IMG/VR virus record: IMGVR_UViG_3300006802_000142
Span: 1 to 49,014 of that record
Reading direction: 5' to 3' (one strand)
DNA: 49,014 nt
Source of the DNA: a virus
Shown: piece by piece, positions 5,390 through 13,840 of the stretch
Layout: the number at the start of each line of letters is the position of its first letter
Numbering within the stretch: position 1 is the stretch's first letter
Notes under the pieces: generated by a model
Databases searched by the model: none
The model's input: only the letters and a program-made list of their open reading frames with translations
Told to the model about the DNA's origin: nothing
Program-made: the position numbers and the translations under genes

Positions 5390-5824
5390 ATGTCAGTACT
5401 ACCAAGCACAAACAATAAACAAACTAGAAGCCTAACTGAAAAGCAACAAGCATTTCTAGAACATTTAGTAGATACACAAGGAGATTCTAAGAAAGCAGCA
5501 AATCTAGCAGGCTATACTGGACACTATTCTCAAATAGTAAAGGCTTTAAAAACAGAGATACTAGAAATAACACAAGAGATCTTAGCAAACTCTGCACCTA
5601 AAGCAGCTTTTAAGGTTGTAGAAATTATGGAAGCAGACCGACCAGTAATACAAGCTAATAATAAGTTAGCTGCTGCCACTACTTTACTTGATAGAGTAGG
5701 AGTTTCTAAAGTAGATAAGTTAGATGTAACTCATAAAGCAGCAGGAGGTATATTTCTTATGCCTGATAAAGCACCAATGGAAGCAGTAAAAACAGAATAC
5801 ACAGAGATAAGAGGAGAAGAGTAA
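5390..5824 (+). CDS. terS: terminase small subunit
   Basis: A frame is open from an ATG at 5336, but that codon lies within the promoter upstream of the expected transcript start. I therefore choose the ATG at 5390 (MSVLPSTNN), giving 144 residues. The N-terminal part (LTEKQQAFLEHLVDTQGDSKKAANLAGY) is a helix-turn-helix typical of small terminase subunits that bind the packaging site. The C-terminal part ends with a short acidic tail. It is the first gene of the late operon and is followed within 400 bp by the large subunit, which supports the call. It should form an oligomeric ring that delivers viral DNA to the motor. Confidence 0.75.
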   Translation: MSVLPSTNNKQTRSLTEKQQAFLEHLVDTQGDSKKAANLAGYTGHYSQIVKALKTEILEITQEILANSAPKAAFKVVEIMEADRPVIQANNKLAAATTLLDRVGVSKVDKLDVTHKAAGGIFLMPDKAPMEAVKTEYTEIRGEE

Positions 5825-5825
5825 T

Positions 5826-5939
5826 ATGGACATAATAATTATGGTAGGTTTTGCAGTTCTAGTAGCTGCTATCGTAGTAAAAAGAAAGAAACCTGAATTA
5901 TGGGCAAAAGTTGTGGAGAAGTTTAGTAAATGGAGTTAA
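5826..5939 (+). CDS. small single-pass membrane protein, 37 residues
   Basis: Starts 1 bp after the small terminase stop with a strong GAGGAGAAGAG ribosome site, and overlaps the next gene by 10 bp. The product begins MDIIIMVGFAVLVAAIVV, one hydrophobic segment, followed by KRKK and an amphipathic basic tail ending in KFSKWS. The positive charges after the helix suggest an N-out, C-in orientation. The function is unknown; small membrane peptides near terminase genes are common in phages. Confidence 0.65.
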   Translation: MDIIIMVGFAVLVAAIVVKRKKPELWAKVVEKFSKWS

Positions 5940-6196
5940 GTTTAATACCAGACGGTTATATTAAAAGAAAAACATCTACTATTCCTTTTGGTTATGAAAT
6001 AGATAAAAACATAGCAGGTTATTTAAAACCAAACCACGAAGAAGTAGATCTTTTAAAAGAAGTATCAGAATCTGTTTACGCAGGAGAAATAAGTTTAGGT
6101 GTCGGTGTAGACTGGTTAGAGTATAAAACTGGTAAAAGTATGAGTAGAGCAGGCTTAAAAAAGCATGTAGACAAAGTATATGGTAGAAAAAAATAA
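5930..6196 (+). CDS. hypothetical protein between terminase subunits, 88 residues
   Basis: Overlaps the preceding small gene by 10 bp and the large terminase by 17 bp. The sequence IPFGYEID-x5-GYLKPN, then a helix (EEVDLLKEVSESVYAGEIS) and VDWLEYKTGKSMSRAGLKKHVDK, looks like a short winged or helix-turn-helix DNA-binding unit. It recalls the post-catalytic segment of serine recombinases, but there is no catalytic domain. A packaging accessory or DNA-binding role is plausible from position. No family is firmly recognised. Confidence 0.6.
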   Translation: MELSLIPDGYIKRKTSTIPFGYEIDKNIAGYLKPNHEEVDLLKEVSESVYAGEISLGVGVDWLEYKTGKSMSRAGLKKHVDKVYGRKK

Positions 6197-7817
6197 AAAA
6201 TACTTGACAGATTCTAAAGGGAACTATATACTTAAGAAGGATGGTTCACCTAGATTAAAAGCAGGTAGACCTAAAAACTCAGAACTTTCTGCAGACAAAG
6301 CAGCACTACAAGCTGAAAGAAAGTTAAAAAGAAAAGCAGTAAAAGCTAAAAAGCTAACAAGGAAGTTAGCTAAAGTTAAAAAAGAACTTGACAAAGAAAC
6401 AAAAGTTCTAACTTCTAATGTTATAACGGAAGAAGAAAGTAAAGATCTTCCTGATGCAATACAAGAACATTTAGATAGTACAGGTTCGTATGTGGCTTTC
6501 ATGCCTAATGACGGACCTCAAACAGATTTTTTAGCTGCACCAGAAAAAGATGTTTTATATGGTGGAGCTGCAGGAGGTGGTAAAAGTTTTGCAATGTTAA
6601 TTGATCCATTGCGCTCTTGTCACAATCCTGTACACAGAGCATTGATACTTAGAAGGTCAATGCCTGAATTAAGAGAATTAATTGATAAGTCAAGAGAACT
6701 TTATCCGAAAGCATTTCCGGGCGCAAAGTTTAGAGAAGTAGAAAAACTCTGGAACTTTCCAAGCGGAGCAAAGATAGAGTTTGGCTTCTTAGAAAAAGAT
6801 GCAGATGTATATCGTTATCAAGGTCAAGCATATAGTTGGATAGGCTTTGACGAAATAACACACTTACCAACAGAGTTTGGTTGGAACTATTTAGCATCAC
6901 GACTAAGAACAACAGATCCTGACTTACAGACTTATTTAAGATGTACGGCAAATCCGGGAGGCATTGGCGCACATTGGGTAAAGAAAAGATATGTAGAAGC
7001 TTTTGAGTATAACAAATCTTTTGTAGGTAAAGATGGTTTAACTAGGAAATTTATTCCTGCTAGACTTCAAGATAATCCTTACTTATCAGAAGATGGTGAA
7101 TATGAAAGAATGCTTTCTTCTTTACCTGCTGTTCAACGTAAACAATTACTTGAAGGTAATTGGGATATTGCGGAAGGAGCAGCGTTTGCAGAGTTTGAAA
7201 CAGAAAACCATGTTGTAACACCTTTTGATATACCGTCTTGGTGGGAAAGATTTAAAGGAGTTGATTATGGTTATGCTGCAGAAAGTTGTTGTTTGTGGGC
7301 TGCTGTTGATCCTGAAGACAAGACCATTATTATATATAGAGAACTATACCAAAAAGGTCTAACAGGTTTAGCATTGGCTTCCAAAATAACAGAAATGGAA
7401 CAGCACGAAATACGCTCTATATATGGAGTATTAGATACAGCAGCTTGGGCTAGGACAGGTTATTCAGGTCCTACTATTGGTGAAATCCTTACTCAAAAAG
7501 GACATAAGCTAAGAAGAGCTGATAAAAATAGAATAGCAGGAAAAGTACAGATACACGAATATCTTAGAAAAAGTGCAAGCACAGGTAGACCTAAATTACA
7601 AATATTTAACTCTTGTCAAAATTTAATTAGAGAGCTACAAAGTTTGCCTTTATCTAAAACTAATTCTGAAGACGTAGATACTAAAGCTTCAGACCATGCT
7701 TACGATGCGTTGCGATATATGTTAATGAGCAGACCTAGATTAGATCATCCTTATGATAGGATGCTAAAGATAAAAACGGATATCTACCAACCTGCTGACT
7801 CAACATTTGGATATTAG
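6180..7817 (+). CDS. terL: terminase large subunit (packaging ATPase-nuclease)
   Basis: 545 residues. The first 80 are an unusually Lys-rich extension (RKLKRKAVKAKKLTRK). The ATPase follows with Walker A GGAAGGGKS (128-136), Walker B IGFDE (221-225) and a coupling segment TANPGG (256-261). The RNase H-like nuclease has VDYGYA with Asp362, then VLDTAAW with Asp419 and DHAYDALRYML near the C-terminus as the third acidic site. This is the motor that translocates and cuts DNA at the portal. It lies between the small subunit region and the portal gene, the usual packaging order. The catalytic motifs make the call secure. Confidence 0.95.
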   Translation: MVEKNKKYLTDSKGNYILKKDGSPRLKAGRPKNSELSADKAALQAERKLKRKAVKAKKLTRKLAKVKKELDKETKVLTSNVITEEESKDLPDAIQEHLDSTGSYVAFMPNDGPQTDFLAAPEKDVLYGGAAGGGKSFAMLIDPLRSCHNPVHRALILRRSMPELRELIDKSRELYPKAFPGAKFREVEKLWNFPSGAKIEFGFLEKDADVYRYQGQAYSWIGFDEITHLPTEFGWNYLASRLRTTDPDLQTYLRCTANPGGIGAHWVKKRYVEAFEYNKSFVGKDGLTRKFIPARLQDNPYLSEDGEYERMLSSLPAVQRKQLLEGNWDIAEGAAFAEFETENHVVTPFDIPSWWERFKGVDYGYAAESCCLWAAVDPEDKTIIIYRELYQKGLTGLALASKITEMEQHEIRSIYGVLDTAAWARTGYSGPTIGEILTQKGHKLRRADKNRIAGKVQIHEYLRKSASTGRPKLQIFNSCQNLIRELQSLPLSKTNSEDVDTKASDHAYDALRYMLMSRPRLDHPYDRMLKIKTDIYQPADSTFGY

Positions 7818-7820
7818 TAC

Positions 7821-10013
7821 ATGGCAGAAAATGAAAATACTTTCTTGTCAGCCAACAACATTTACGAAGATGTTGAAGGTGAAGCAGGTAAGACTTTAAA
7901 ATTAGAATTAGACCAACGTACTAATTTAGTTGGTATTGTAGAAGATCGTTTTCTTGCTGCAGAAGACGCACGCAGCGTTGACGAACAACGTTGGCTAACA
8001 GCATATGAAAACTATCGTGGTCTTTATAAAAAGAATGTTAAGTTTAGAGAGTCTGAAAAATCTAGAGTCTTTGTAAAAGTTACGAAAACAAAAGTACTTG
8101 CTGCTTTTGGTCAGCTTGTAGATGTTATATTTGGAACTGGTAAGTTTCCTATAGGTATAGCAGAAACTAAAATACCTGAAGGTGAAAAAGCTAATGCTTA
8201 TTTAGATACTCAAAACCCATCACCAAATATAGAAATACCTGATAACATAGGTAATAGACTCGAAGATCCTCCGCAAGAAAATCCTTATGATGTAGGATAT
8301 GAAGGAGATGGTCGTACTCTTAAAGCAGGAGCTACTTTTGGTAGTGGAATGTTTGAAGATAGTATTGAAGATCAAGCTGAAGAAAAAGGATTTTTGGTAG
8401 AAGGACAAGCTCCGACACCTCAGATGCCTGAAATTTCTCCTGCACAAAGAGCTGCTAGACGCATGGAAAAATTAGTTCATGATCAAATAGAAGAGTCTAA
8501 CGGATCATCAGAAATACGAAATGCTTTACTTGAAGCTTCTCTGCTTGGTACAGGTATTGTTAAAGGTCCTTTTAATTTTAATAAGAAATTACATAAGTGG
8601 GATACAGACGAAGAAGGTAATCGATCTTATAATCCTTTAGAAGTTAAAGTACCAAGAATAGAATTTGTAAGTTGTTGGGATTTCTATCCTGATCCTGCAG
8701 CTACTAATATAGAAGAGTGTGAATACGTTATCCATCGACATAAGATGAACCGTAGTCAACTCCGACAACTTCGTAACATGCCTTACTTTGATAAAGATGC
8801 TATTCGTGAATGTTTACAGATGGGTCCGAACTACGAAGAAAAACATTTTGAAAATGAATTAAAAGACAATAATACTACAGAAGAAGAGTATAGCTCTAAC
8901 TACGAAGTTCTCGAATATTGGGGAATTATGGATGCCGAGTATGCTAGAGAAGTAGGAATAGAACTAGGTGAAGAAGTAGATGATCTAGATGAAGTACAGA
9001 TTAATGCTTGGGTTACAGGTGGTAAACTGTTAAGAGCAGTTATTAATCCGTTTACACCTTATCGTATTCCTTACAATGCTTTCCCTTATGAAAGAAACCC
9101 ATACAACTTCTTTGGTATTGGTGTTGCTGAGAACATGAATGATTCTCAACAGATTATGAACGGACACGCTAGAATGGCTATAGATAACTTAGCTCTAGCA
9201 GGTTCTATTGTTTTTGATGTAGATGAGTCTGCTTTAGTCGGTGGACAATCAATGGAAATATATCCCGGAAAAATATTCCGTAGACAGTCTGGGATGCCCG
9301 GACAATCTATATATGGTTTAAAGTTTCCTAATACAGCACAAGAAAATATGATGATGTTTGATAAGTTTAGACAACTTGCAGACGAACAAACTGGAATACC
9401 TAGTTACAGTCACGGACAAACAGGTGTTCAAAGTATGACAAGAACAGCTTCTGGTATGTCAATGCTATTAGGTGCTTCTAGTTTAAATATAAAAACAGTT
9501 GTTAAAAACCTAGATGATTTTTTATTGAAGCCTTTAGGTGAATCATACTTTCAATGGAATATGCAATTCTTAGAAGATTCTATAGATGTGAAAGGTGATT
9601 TAGAAGTTAAAGCTACTGGAACAAATAGCTTGATGCAAAAAGAAGTACGAAGTCAAAGACTAACTATGTTTTTACAAACTGCACAAAGTCCTGCTATTGC
9701 TCCGTTTGTTAAGATTTCTAAACTTGTAAGTGAACTAGCCTATAGCTTAGATTTAGATCCAGATGAAATACTCAACGATCCTGAAGAAGCAGCTATCATG
9801 GCTCAGATAATAGGAATGCAAAATGCTCAACAAGAAACAAGCCCAGAAACTCAACCCGATAGTCAACAGCAAACAATGGGAAGCATTGGAGGAATACCTC
9901 AACCACCTCAAGACATTGGAGTTACAGGCACTGGTGGTGGCAACATCGGAACAGGAAATATTCCGCAGTCAGGGGAAGATCAATTCTCTGGTACGCTTAG
10001 AGAACCTGCCTAG
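7821..10013 (+). CDS. portal protein
   Basis: 730 residues, directly after the large terminase (3-bp gap). It is large, as in P22-type portals of podovirus-like phages. It begins with a helical region (DQRTNLVGIVEDRFLAAEDARSVDEQRW) and the stem/wing region. A long acidic insertion lies at about 115-200, and the highly conserved clip/stem part around FPYERNPYNFFGIGVAENMNDSQ is near residue 425. The last 70 residues are Gln/Gly/Pro-rich and probably disordered. It should form the 12-mer ring at one head vertex that takes the terminase and later the neck proteins. Family is inferred from motifs and position. Confidence 0.88.
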   Translation: MAENENTFLSANNIYEDVEGEAGKTLKLELDQRTNLVGIVEDRFLAAEDARSVDEQRWLTAYENYRGLYKKNVKFRESEKSRVFVKVTKTKVLAAFGQLVDVIFGTGKFPIGIAETKIPEGEKANAYLDTQNPSPNIEIPDNIGNRLEDPPQENPYDVGYEGDGRTLKAGATFGSGMFEDSIEDQAEEKGFLVEGQAPTPQMPEISPAQRAARRMEKLVHDQIEESNGSSEIRNALLEASLLGTGIVKGPFNFNKKLHKWDTDEEGNRSYNPLEVKVPRIEFVSCWDFYPDPAATNIEECEYVIHRHKMNRSQLRQLRNMPYFDKDAIRECLQMGPNYEEKHFENELKDNNTTEEEYSSNYEVLEYWGIMDAEYAREVGIELGEEVDDLDEVQINAWVTGGKLLRAVINPFTPYRIPYNAFPYERNPYNFFGIGVAENMNDSQQIMNGHARMAIDNLALAGSIVFDVDESALVGGQSMEIYPGKIFRRQSGMPGQSIYGLKFPNTAQENMMMFDKFRQLADEQTGIPSYSHGQTGVQSMTRTASGMSMLLGASSLNIKTVVKNLDDFLLKPLGESYFQWNMQFLEDSIDVKGDLEVKATGTNSLMQKEVRSQRLTMFLQTAQSPAIAPFVKISKLVSELAYSLDLDPDEILNDPEEAAIMAQIIGMQNAQQETSPETQPDSQQQTMGSIGGIPQPPQDIGVTGTGGGNIGTGNIPQSGEDQFSGTLREPA

Positions 10014-10045
10014 CGTAGTCAGACAAACACTTAAAGAGAGATAAT

Positions 10046-10996
10046 ATGGCAAAGAAAAAAGAATTTCCAGACCTTAATAAAGACGGTGAAACAACTTTTG
10101 CTGATGTACTTATAGGTAGAGGAGTTAGAGAAAGAAAAGCTGTCGGTGGTGTTTTAGCAAAAGCTACAAAAAAAGCTATGTCTAAATCTACTAAAAGAAA
10201 AATTGCAAACGAATCTGGTTTAACAAATAAAGATGAAATTAAATTAGATAGAATGAAAGAAGATTTAGTAAAAGCTGAAAGAGATTTACAAGATTTAAAA
10301 AAAACTGCAGTTGACGATAGTCAAATTGATAAAGAAGATTTTTTAGAATCATATATAGATGAATTAGAAACTGACATAAAAATGTTAGAGGAAGGTGTTT
10401 CAGAAGAAGAAGCAAGAGGTTTATTAGCAAAAGGCGGAAAAGTAATGAAGCCTGCTAAGACTCGTTACACTTATGCGGAAGGTAAAGAAGTAGACAAACA
10501 AATGGTAGGTCTAGGTATTTCCGTATCTCCAATAACTGCAGAGATGGAGTCAGATAAAGAAATGGAAGATGGATATGTAGACTTTATCGTAGAACAATCT
10601 CTTTCTCCAGAAGAACAAAAATTTTTAATGGATAAATTAGAGTCTGAACCAGAACTTAGTGTCGTATTTGACAAAGTTATGGACACAGCAACAGAATTCG
10701 CAGGATCAGGACCAGTTGAAGGTCCGGGTTCTGGAGTCTCCGATTCGATACCTGCAAGGTTATCGGATGGTGAGTTTGTTTTTACTGCAAAAGCAACAGA
10801 GCAAATAGGCGCAGACAGATTACAAAGTATGATGAAAGATGCTGAAATGCAAGCTGATGCAGGAAGACAAGAAATGCAAGAAGGTGGTGAAGTAGAAGAA
10901 ACTAAAGTTGATAGATTTGGAAAGCCTGTTGATAAAGACATAGCTGAAGATGAAATTAAAAAAGGTATGATGTCTACTAACCCACGTTTGCAATAA
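10046..10996 (+). CDS. head-assembly-region protein with EF-hand-like N-terminus
   Basis: 316 residues between portal and scaffold. The first 20 residues (FPDLNKDGETTFADVLIG) form a single EF-hand or dockerin-like loop (D-x-N-x-D-G-x-T-x-x-D). A Lys-rich region and a helical segment follow (about 65-130). A conserved virion motif DSIPARLSDGEFVFTAKA lies at about 233-250. That last motif recurs in several large virion proteins of marine phages. No enzyme motif is visible. It is probably a virion or assembly component expressed with the head genes; the exact role is unknown. Confidence 0.65.
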   Translation: MAKKKEFPDLNKDGETTFADVLIGRGVRERKAVGGVLAKATKKAMSKSTKRKIANESGLTNKDEIKLDRMKEDLVKAERDLQDLKKTAVDDSQIDKEDFLESYIDELETDIKMLEEGVSEEEARGLLAKGGKVMKPAKTRYTYAEGKEVDKQMVGLGISVSPITAEMESDKEMEDGYVDFIVEQSLSPEEQKFLMDKLESEPELSVVFDKVMDTATEFAGSGPVEGPGSGVSDSIPARLSDGEFVFTAKATEQIGADRLQSMMKDAEMQADAGRQEMQEGGEVEETKVDRFGKPVDKDIAEDEIKKGMMSTNPRLQ

Positions 10997-10997
10997 C

Positions 10998-11031
10998 GAT
11001 AAAGCCACCTTAGTTTACTAAGCCCTTTATC
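10998..11031 (+). other. nested hairpin in the portal-scaffold intergenic gap
   Basis: GATAAAG (10998-11004) pairs with CTTTATC (11025-11031) around an inner CTTAG/CTAAG stem (11009-11022). No T-run follows, so it is more likely an RNA processing or stabilising element than a terminator. It lies in a 133-bp gap before the scaffold gene. Confidence 0.4.
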
Positions 11032-11129
11032 ATAACATAAACCGAAAGGCTACCTTTACAAAAAACAAACCCTGCATAAGTCGACATTAGCAGCCACTTT
11101 GTTGAGAAAGCCCTGAGTAGGAGTAAGAA

Positions 11130-11960
11130 ATGGCAACACAAGCAAAAAAAGCAAACCCTTATAACGCTGATAAAGATTGGCATAACAAGAAAGATAAGCC
11201 GTTTGTATCTGCTGACGGTGCATTCTTTGAAGAACCTCAATCAAAAGTTGAATCTTCGGAAGAACCAAAGCAAAGTAAAAAGGAAACGAAAAGTTCACCT
11301 GATTACAAAAAAAGATATGATGATTTAAAATCACATTACGATTCTAAACTTAACGAGTTTAAATCTAGAGAACAAGAACTTTTAGAACAGGCAGCTAAAA
11401 ATATGCCTGAGTATAAAGCTCCAAAGTCTCCAGAAGAACTAGAAAAGTTTAGAGAACAATATCCAGATGTTTACGAAGTAGTTGAAACTGTAGCACACAT
11501 GCAAAGTTCTGAAAAGACTAAAACTTTAGAAGAACGATTAGCACGGTTACAAGAACGTGAAACAGAATTAATTGCTAAAGAAGCACATTCTAAATTGACA
11601 CAGAATCATCCTGATTTTGAAGATATTAGAAATAGTGATGAGTTTCATAGTTGGGCTAAATCTCAACCTGAATCAATTCAAGATTGGATATATAAAAATT
11701 CTAATGATGGTGATCTCGCAAGTCGTGCTTTAGATTTATATAAAAGAGATATGGGTATAGCTAAAACAGCTCGTAAGCCTAAAACTCAAAAGTCCAATAA
11801 ATCTGCTGCTGATATGGTTTCAACTAAAACAACAGCCGTTGAACCACAGCAAGAAAAAATTTGGACTGAAAGGGAAATAGCTGCAATGTCTATTCAAGAT
11901 TTTGACAAGTACGAAGAAGAAATCGGAAAAGCAATTCACGAAGGCAGAGTAGTTAAATAA
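11130..11960 (+). CDS. capsid scaffolding protein
   Basis: 276 residues, highly charged (Lys/Glu-rich), with a low-complexity N-terminus (KVESSEEPKQSKKETKSS) and coiled-coil helices (RYDDLKSHYDSKLNEFKSREQELLEQ; EERLARLQERETELIAKEA). It ends in a short basic tail. Its place immediately before the major coat gene, its composition and its helix content are those of phage scaffolds, which chaperone procapsid assembly and leave before maturation. GAGTAGGAGTAAGAA precedes the ATG. The sequence family itself is not diagnostic. Confidence 0.8.
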   Translation: MATQAKKANPYNADKDWHNKKDKPFVSADGAFFEEPQSKVESSEEPKQSKKETKSSPDYKKRYDDLKSHYDSKLNEFKSREQELLEQAAKNMPEYKAPKSPEELEKFREQYPDVYEVVETVAHMQSSEKTKTLEERLARLQERETELIAKEAHSKLTQNHPDFEDIRNSDEFHSWAKSQPESIQDWIYKNSNDGDLASRALDLYKRDMGIAKTARKPKTQKSNKSAADMVSTKTTAVEPQQEKIWTEREIAAMSIQDFDKYEEEIGKAIHEGRVVK

Positions 11961-11999
11961 AAACTAACTTTTAATTTGATAAAATAATGGAGAAGTAAA

Positions 12000-12989
12000 A
12001 TGGCTTATAACCAATCAGATCAGTACTTTGAACCAAGTACCGATACTAACGCTAACTTTGCGAACTCCGTAAGTGGTCAAAATAATTCGTTTTTCCTTCC
12101 TGCAGTCTACTCTAAAAAGGTTCTTAACTTCTTTAGAAAGGCTTCGGTTGTAGAAGCGATCACCAACACAGATTACGCTGGTGAGATTGCCGCTTTCGGA
12201 GATTCCGTAAAGATTATAAAAGAACCTGAAATCACTGTGTACCAGTACGAACGTGGTGCAGACGTTACAGCAACTAAATTAACTGATCAAGAGTTGACTC
12301 TTGTAGTTGATACAGCTAACGCATTTAAATTCATCGTTGATGATATTGAAACTTCAATGTCTCATGTGAACTTTAAAGAAGTAGCTAGTTCATCTGCAGC
12401 ATACGCTCTTCGTGATGCTTATGATGAAGGTGTAATTGCTACTATGTTCTCAGGTGTATCTGCATCAAGTCCTAACCACATTCTTGGTTCTGACAACGCT
12501 ACTGACCTAGCAGCAGGCACATTTGATGGAACTGGTAATCTTGACATCGGTTTTGCATCAAGTGAACACGATCCTATTGACGTATTATCACATATGGCTC
12601 GTTTGCTTGACGAACAGAACATTCCAGAAGAAGGTAGATGGTTCTTAGCATCACCTGATTTCTACGAAGTTCTTGCAAGTTCATCGTCAAAACTTTTGTC
12701 TGTTGATTACAACGCAGGTCAAGGTTCTATTAGAAATGGTCTAGTCTCAAGTGGGAAACTGCGTGGATTCGACATGTACAAATCAAACAACATTGCAAGC
12801 ACAACTAATGCTGCTGGCAAATGTATTGCTGGTCACATGTCTTCTACAGCTACTGCTCAGACTATAACAAGTACTGAAGTAATCAGAGATCCTGATAGCT
12901 TTGGTGACATCGTACGAGGACTCCATGTTTATGGTGGAAAAGTACTACGTCCTGAAGCCTTAGTTTCTGCTTTCTACGGTATTGACTAA
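12000..12989 (+). CDS. major capsid protein
   Basis: 329 residues, preceded by GGAGAAGTAAA and followed by an intrinsic terminator, the usual arrangement for the most strongly expressed structural gene. The sequence is typical of podovirus coat proteins with the HK97 fold. An N-terminal arm (NSFFLPAVYSKKVLNFFRKASVVEAITN) precedes a beta-rich region with EPEITVYQYERGADVTATKLTDQ. The long spine-helix region is SAAYALRDAYDEGV, and the late segment is SFGDIVRGLHVYGGKVLRPEAL. It builds the icosahedral shell together with the putative decoration protein encoded next. Family by motif, length and position. Confidence 0.88.
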   Translation: MAYNQSDQYFEPSTDTNANFANSVSGQNNSFFLPAVYSKKVLNFFRKASVVEAITNTDYAGEIAAFGDSVKIIKEPEITVYQYERGADVTATKLTDQELTLVVDTANAFKFIVDDIETSMSHVNFKEVASSSAAYALRDAYDEGVIATMFSGVSASSPNHILGSDNATDLAAGTFDGTGNLDIGFASSEHDPIDVLSHMARLLDEQNIPEEGRWFLASPDFYEVLASSSSKLLSVDYNAGQGSIRNGLVSSGKLRGFDMYKSNNIASTTNAAGKCIAGHMSSTATAQTITSTEVIRDPDSFGDIVRGLHVYGGKVLRPEALVSAFYGID

Positions 12990-12997
12990 ACAGATTT

Positions 12998-13027
12998 GGG
13001 AGGTGTAAAAGCCTCCCTTTCTTTTTT
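12998..13027 (+). terminator. intrinsic terminator after the capsid gene
   Basis: GGGAGGT (12998-13004) pairs with GCCTCCC (13011-13017), with one G-U pair and a GTAAAA loop, followed by TTTCTTTTTT (13018-13027). Partial termination here would raise capsid mRNA relative to the downstream tail genes. Confidence 0.85.
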
Positions 13028-13082
13028 AGAGTACAAATTTTATTAACACTAACTTATCTTTTAAAGATAAAGGAGACACAAA

Positions 13083-13670
13083 ATGTCAAACCCAGTATTT
13101 AAAGTAAGAGATACAGGGCGCAACTCAGCTAGAACAGTCGATGTTGGGAAAATTGCTGACAACATATGTACTTCGTGGACTTCAGCTACAACAGGAACTA
13201 TTGCAGTTACTGCTGACGCTACTTACGATGTTTCATTTACACAACCAGCCGATACTATTATCAGAAATCTTATTGCCATTCCAGCAGGTAACATTGTTAC
13301 AGCAGGAGCTTCAGGCGATGATGTTGATTTTGATTTAGGTACTGCAGCAGGTGGTGGTCAAATTATTGATGAAAAAGCTATCTTAGATGATGGTGGATCA
13401 GCAGTAACTTGGACAGCAAACGCACCTTTGTATATTATTCAAGACTCACACGGACACGCAGCTAACGCTTTTGTAGGAACAGGAGTAACAGCAGGTGTTG
13501 TAGGAGGACCAGCAACTTCAGAAGCTATTGTTATAGCATCTACGTTGTATAGTGCTTCTGCTCGTACACTATATGCTCGTCTTAAGCCACTAGCAAATAA
13601 CCTTGCTACGGCAGCTACAACAGTTACTTACTTAGTCGAGTTTTTACATCTCGGTTCAACCCCTGATTAA
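13083..13670 (+). CDS. putative capsid decoration / minor head protein
   Basis: 195 residues, starting after AAGGAGACACAAA. It is rich in Ala, Thr, Gly, Val and Asp with predicted beta strands throughout (TTGTIAVTADATYDVSFTQ; VTYLVEFLHLG) and almost no charged helices. This profile, and the position between the major coat and the neck genes, fits a head decoration or head-fibre protein. No specific family is recognised, so a neck or stabilising role is also possible. Confidence 0.6.
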   Translation: MSNPVFKVRDTGRNSARTVDVGKIADNICTSWTSATTGTIAVTADATYDVSFTQPADTIIRNLIAIPAGNIVTAGASGDDVDFDLGTAAGGGQIIDEKAILDDGGSAVTWTANAPLYIIQDSHGHAANAFVGTGVTAGVVGGPATSEAIVIASTLYSASARTLYARLKPLANNLATAATTVTYLVEFLHLGSTPD

Positions 13671-13672
13671 AA

Positions 13673-13840
13673 ATGCCACAAATAGGTAACGATAAAAATC
13701 CTATGATCCTAAACGGCTCTAGTAAGCCTAAAAGCACTAGAGTCTTAGGATTGTTAGGTAACGCATATTCTGGTGAAGCAAAACAGAAGTACGTTGATAA
13801 CTATGATCGTATTTTTGGTAAAAAGAAAAAGGGTAAATAA
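13673..13840 (+). CDS. small basic protein, 55 residues
   Basis: Begins MPQIGNDKNPMILNG 2 bp after the previous stop. Its TAA shares an A with the ATG of the next gene (TAATG), a tight coupling. The tail is basic (YDRIFGKKKKGK). The central SSKPKSTRVLGLLGNAYSG could be a short ordered segment. Very similar-sized linking proteins lie before the tail-tube A gene in other marine podoviruses. The function is unknown. Confidence 0.6.
   Translation: MPQIGNDKNPMILNGSSKPKSTRVLGLLGNAYSGEAKQKYVDNYDRIFGKKKKGK

Noticed and set aside
5930-6196. Serine recombinase
   Set aside because: The IPFGYEID pattern recalls the post-catalytic part of serine recombinases but there is no catalytic domain, so it is not called a recombinase.
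9823-10044. 73-codon plus-strand frame over the portal end
   Set aside because: Lies wholly in another frame of the portal's Gln/Gly-rich tail, with no ribosome site; a shadow of biased codon use.
10471-10941. 156-codon minus-strand frame inside the head-region gene
   Set aside because: Antisense to a convincing gene, Ser/Pro-rich as expected for reverse reading of AT-rich acidic coding DNA, no context on that strand.
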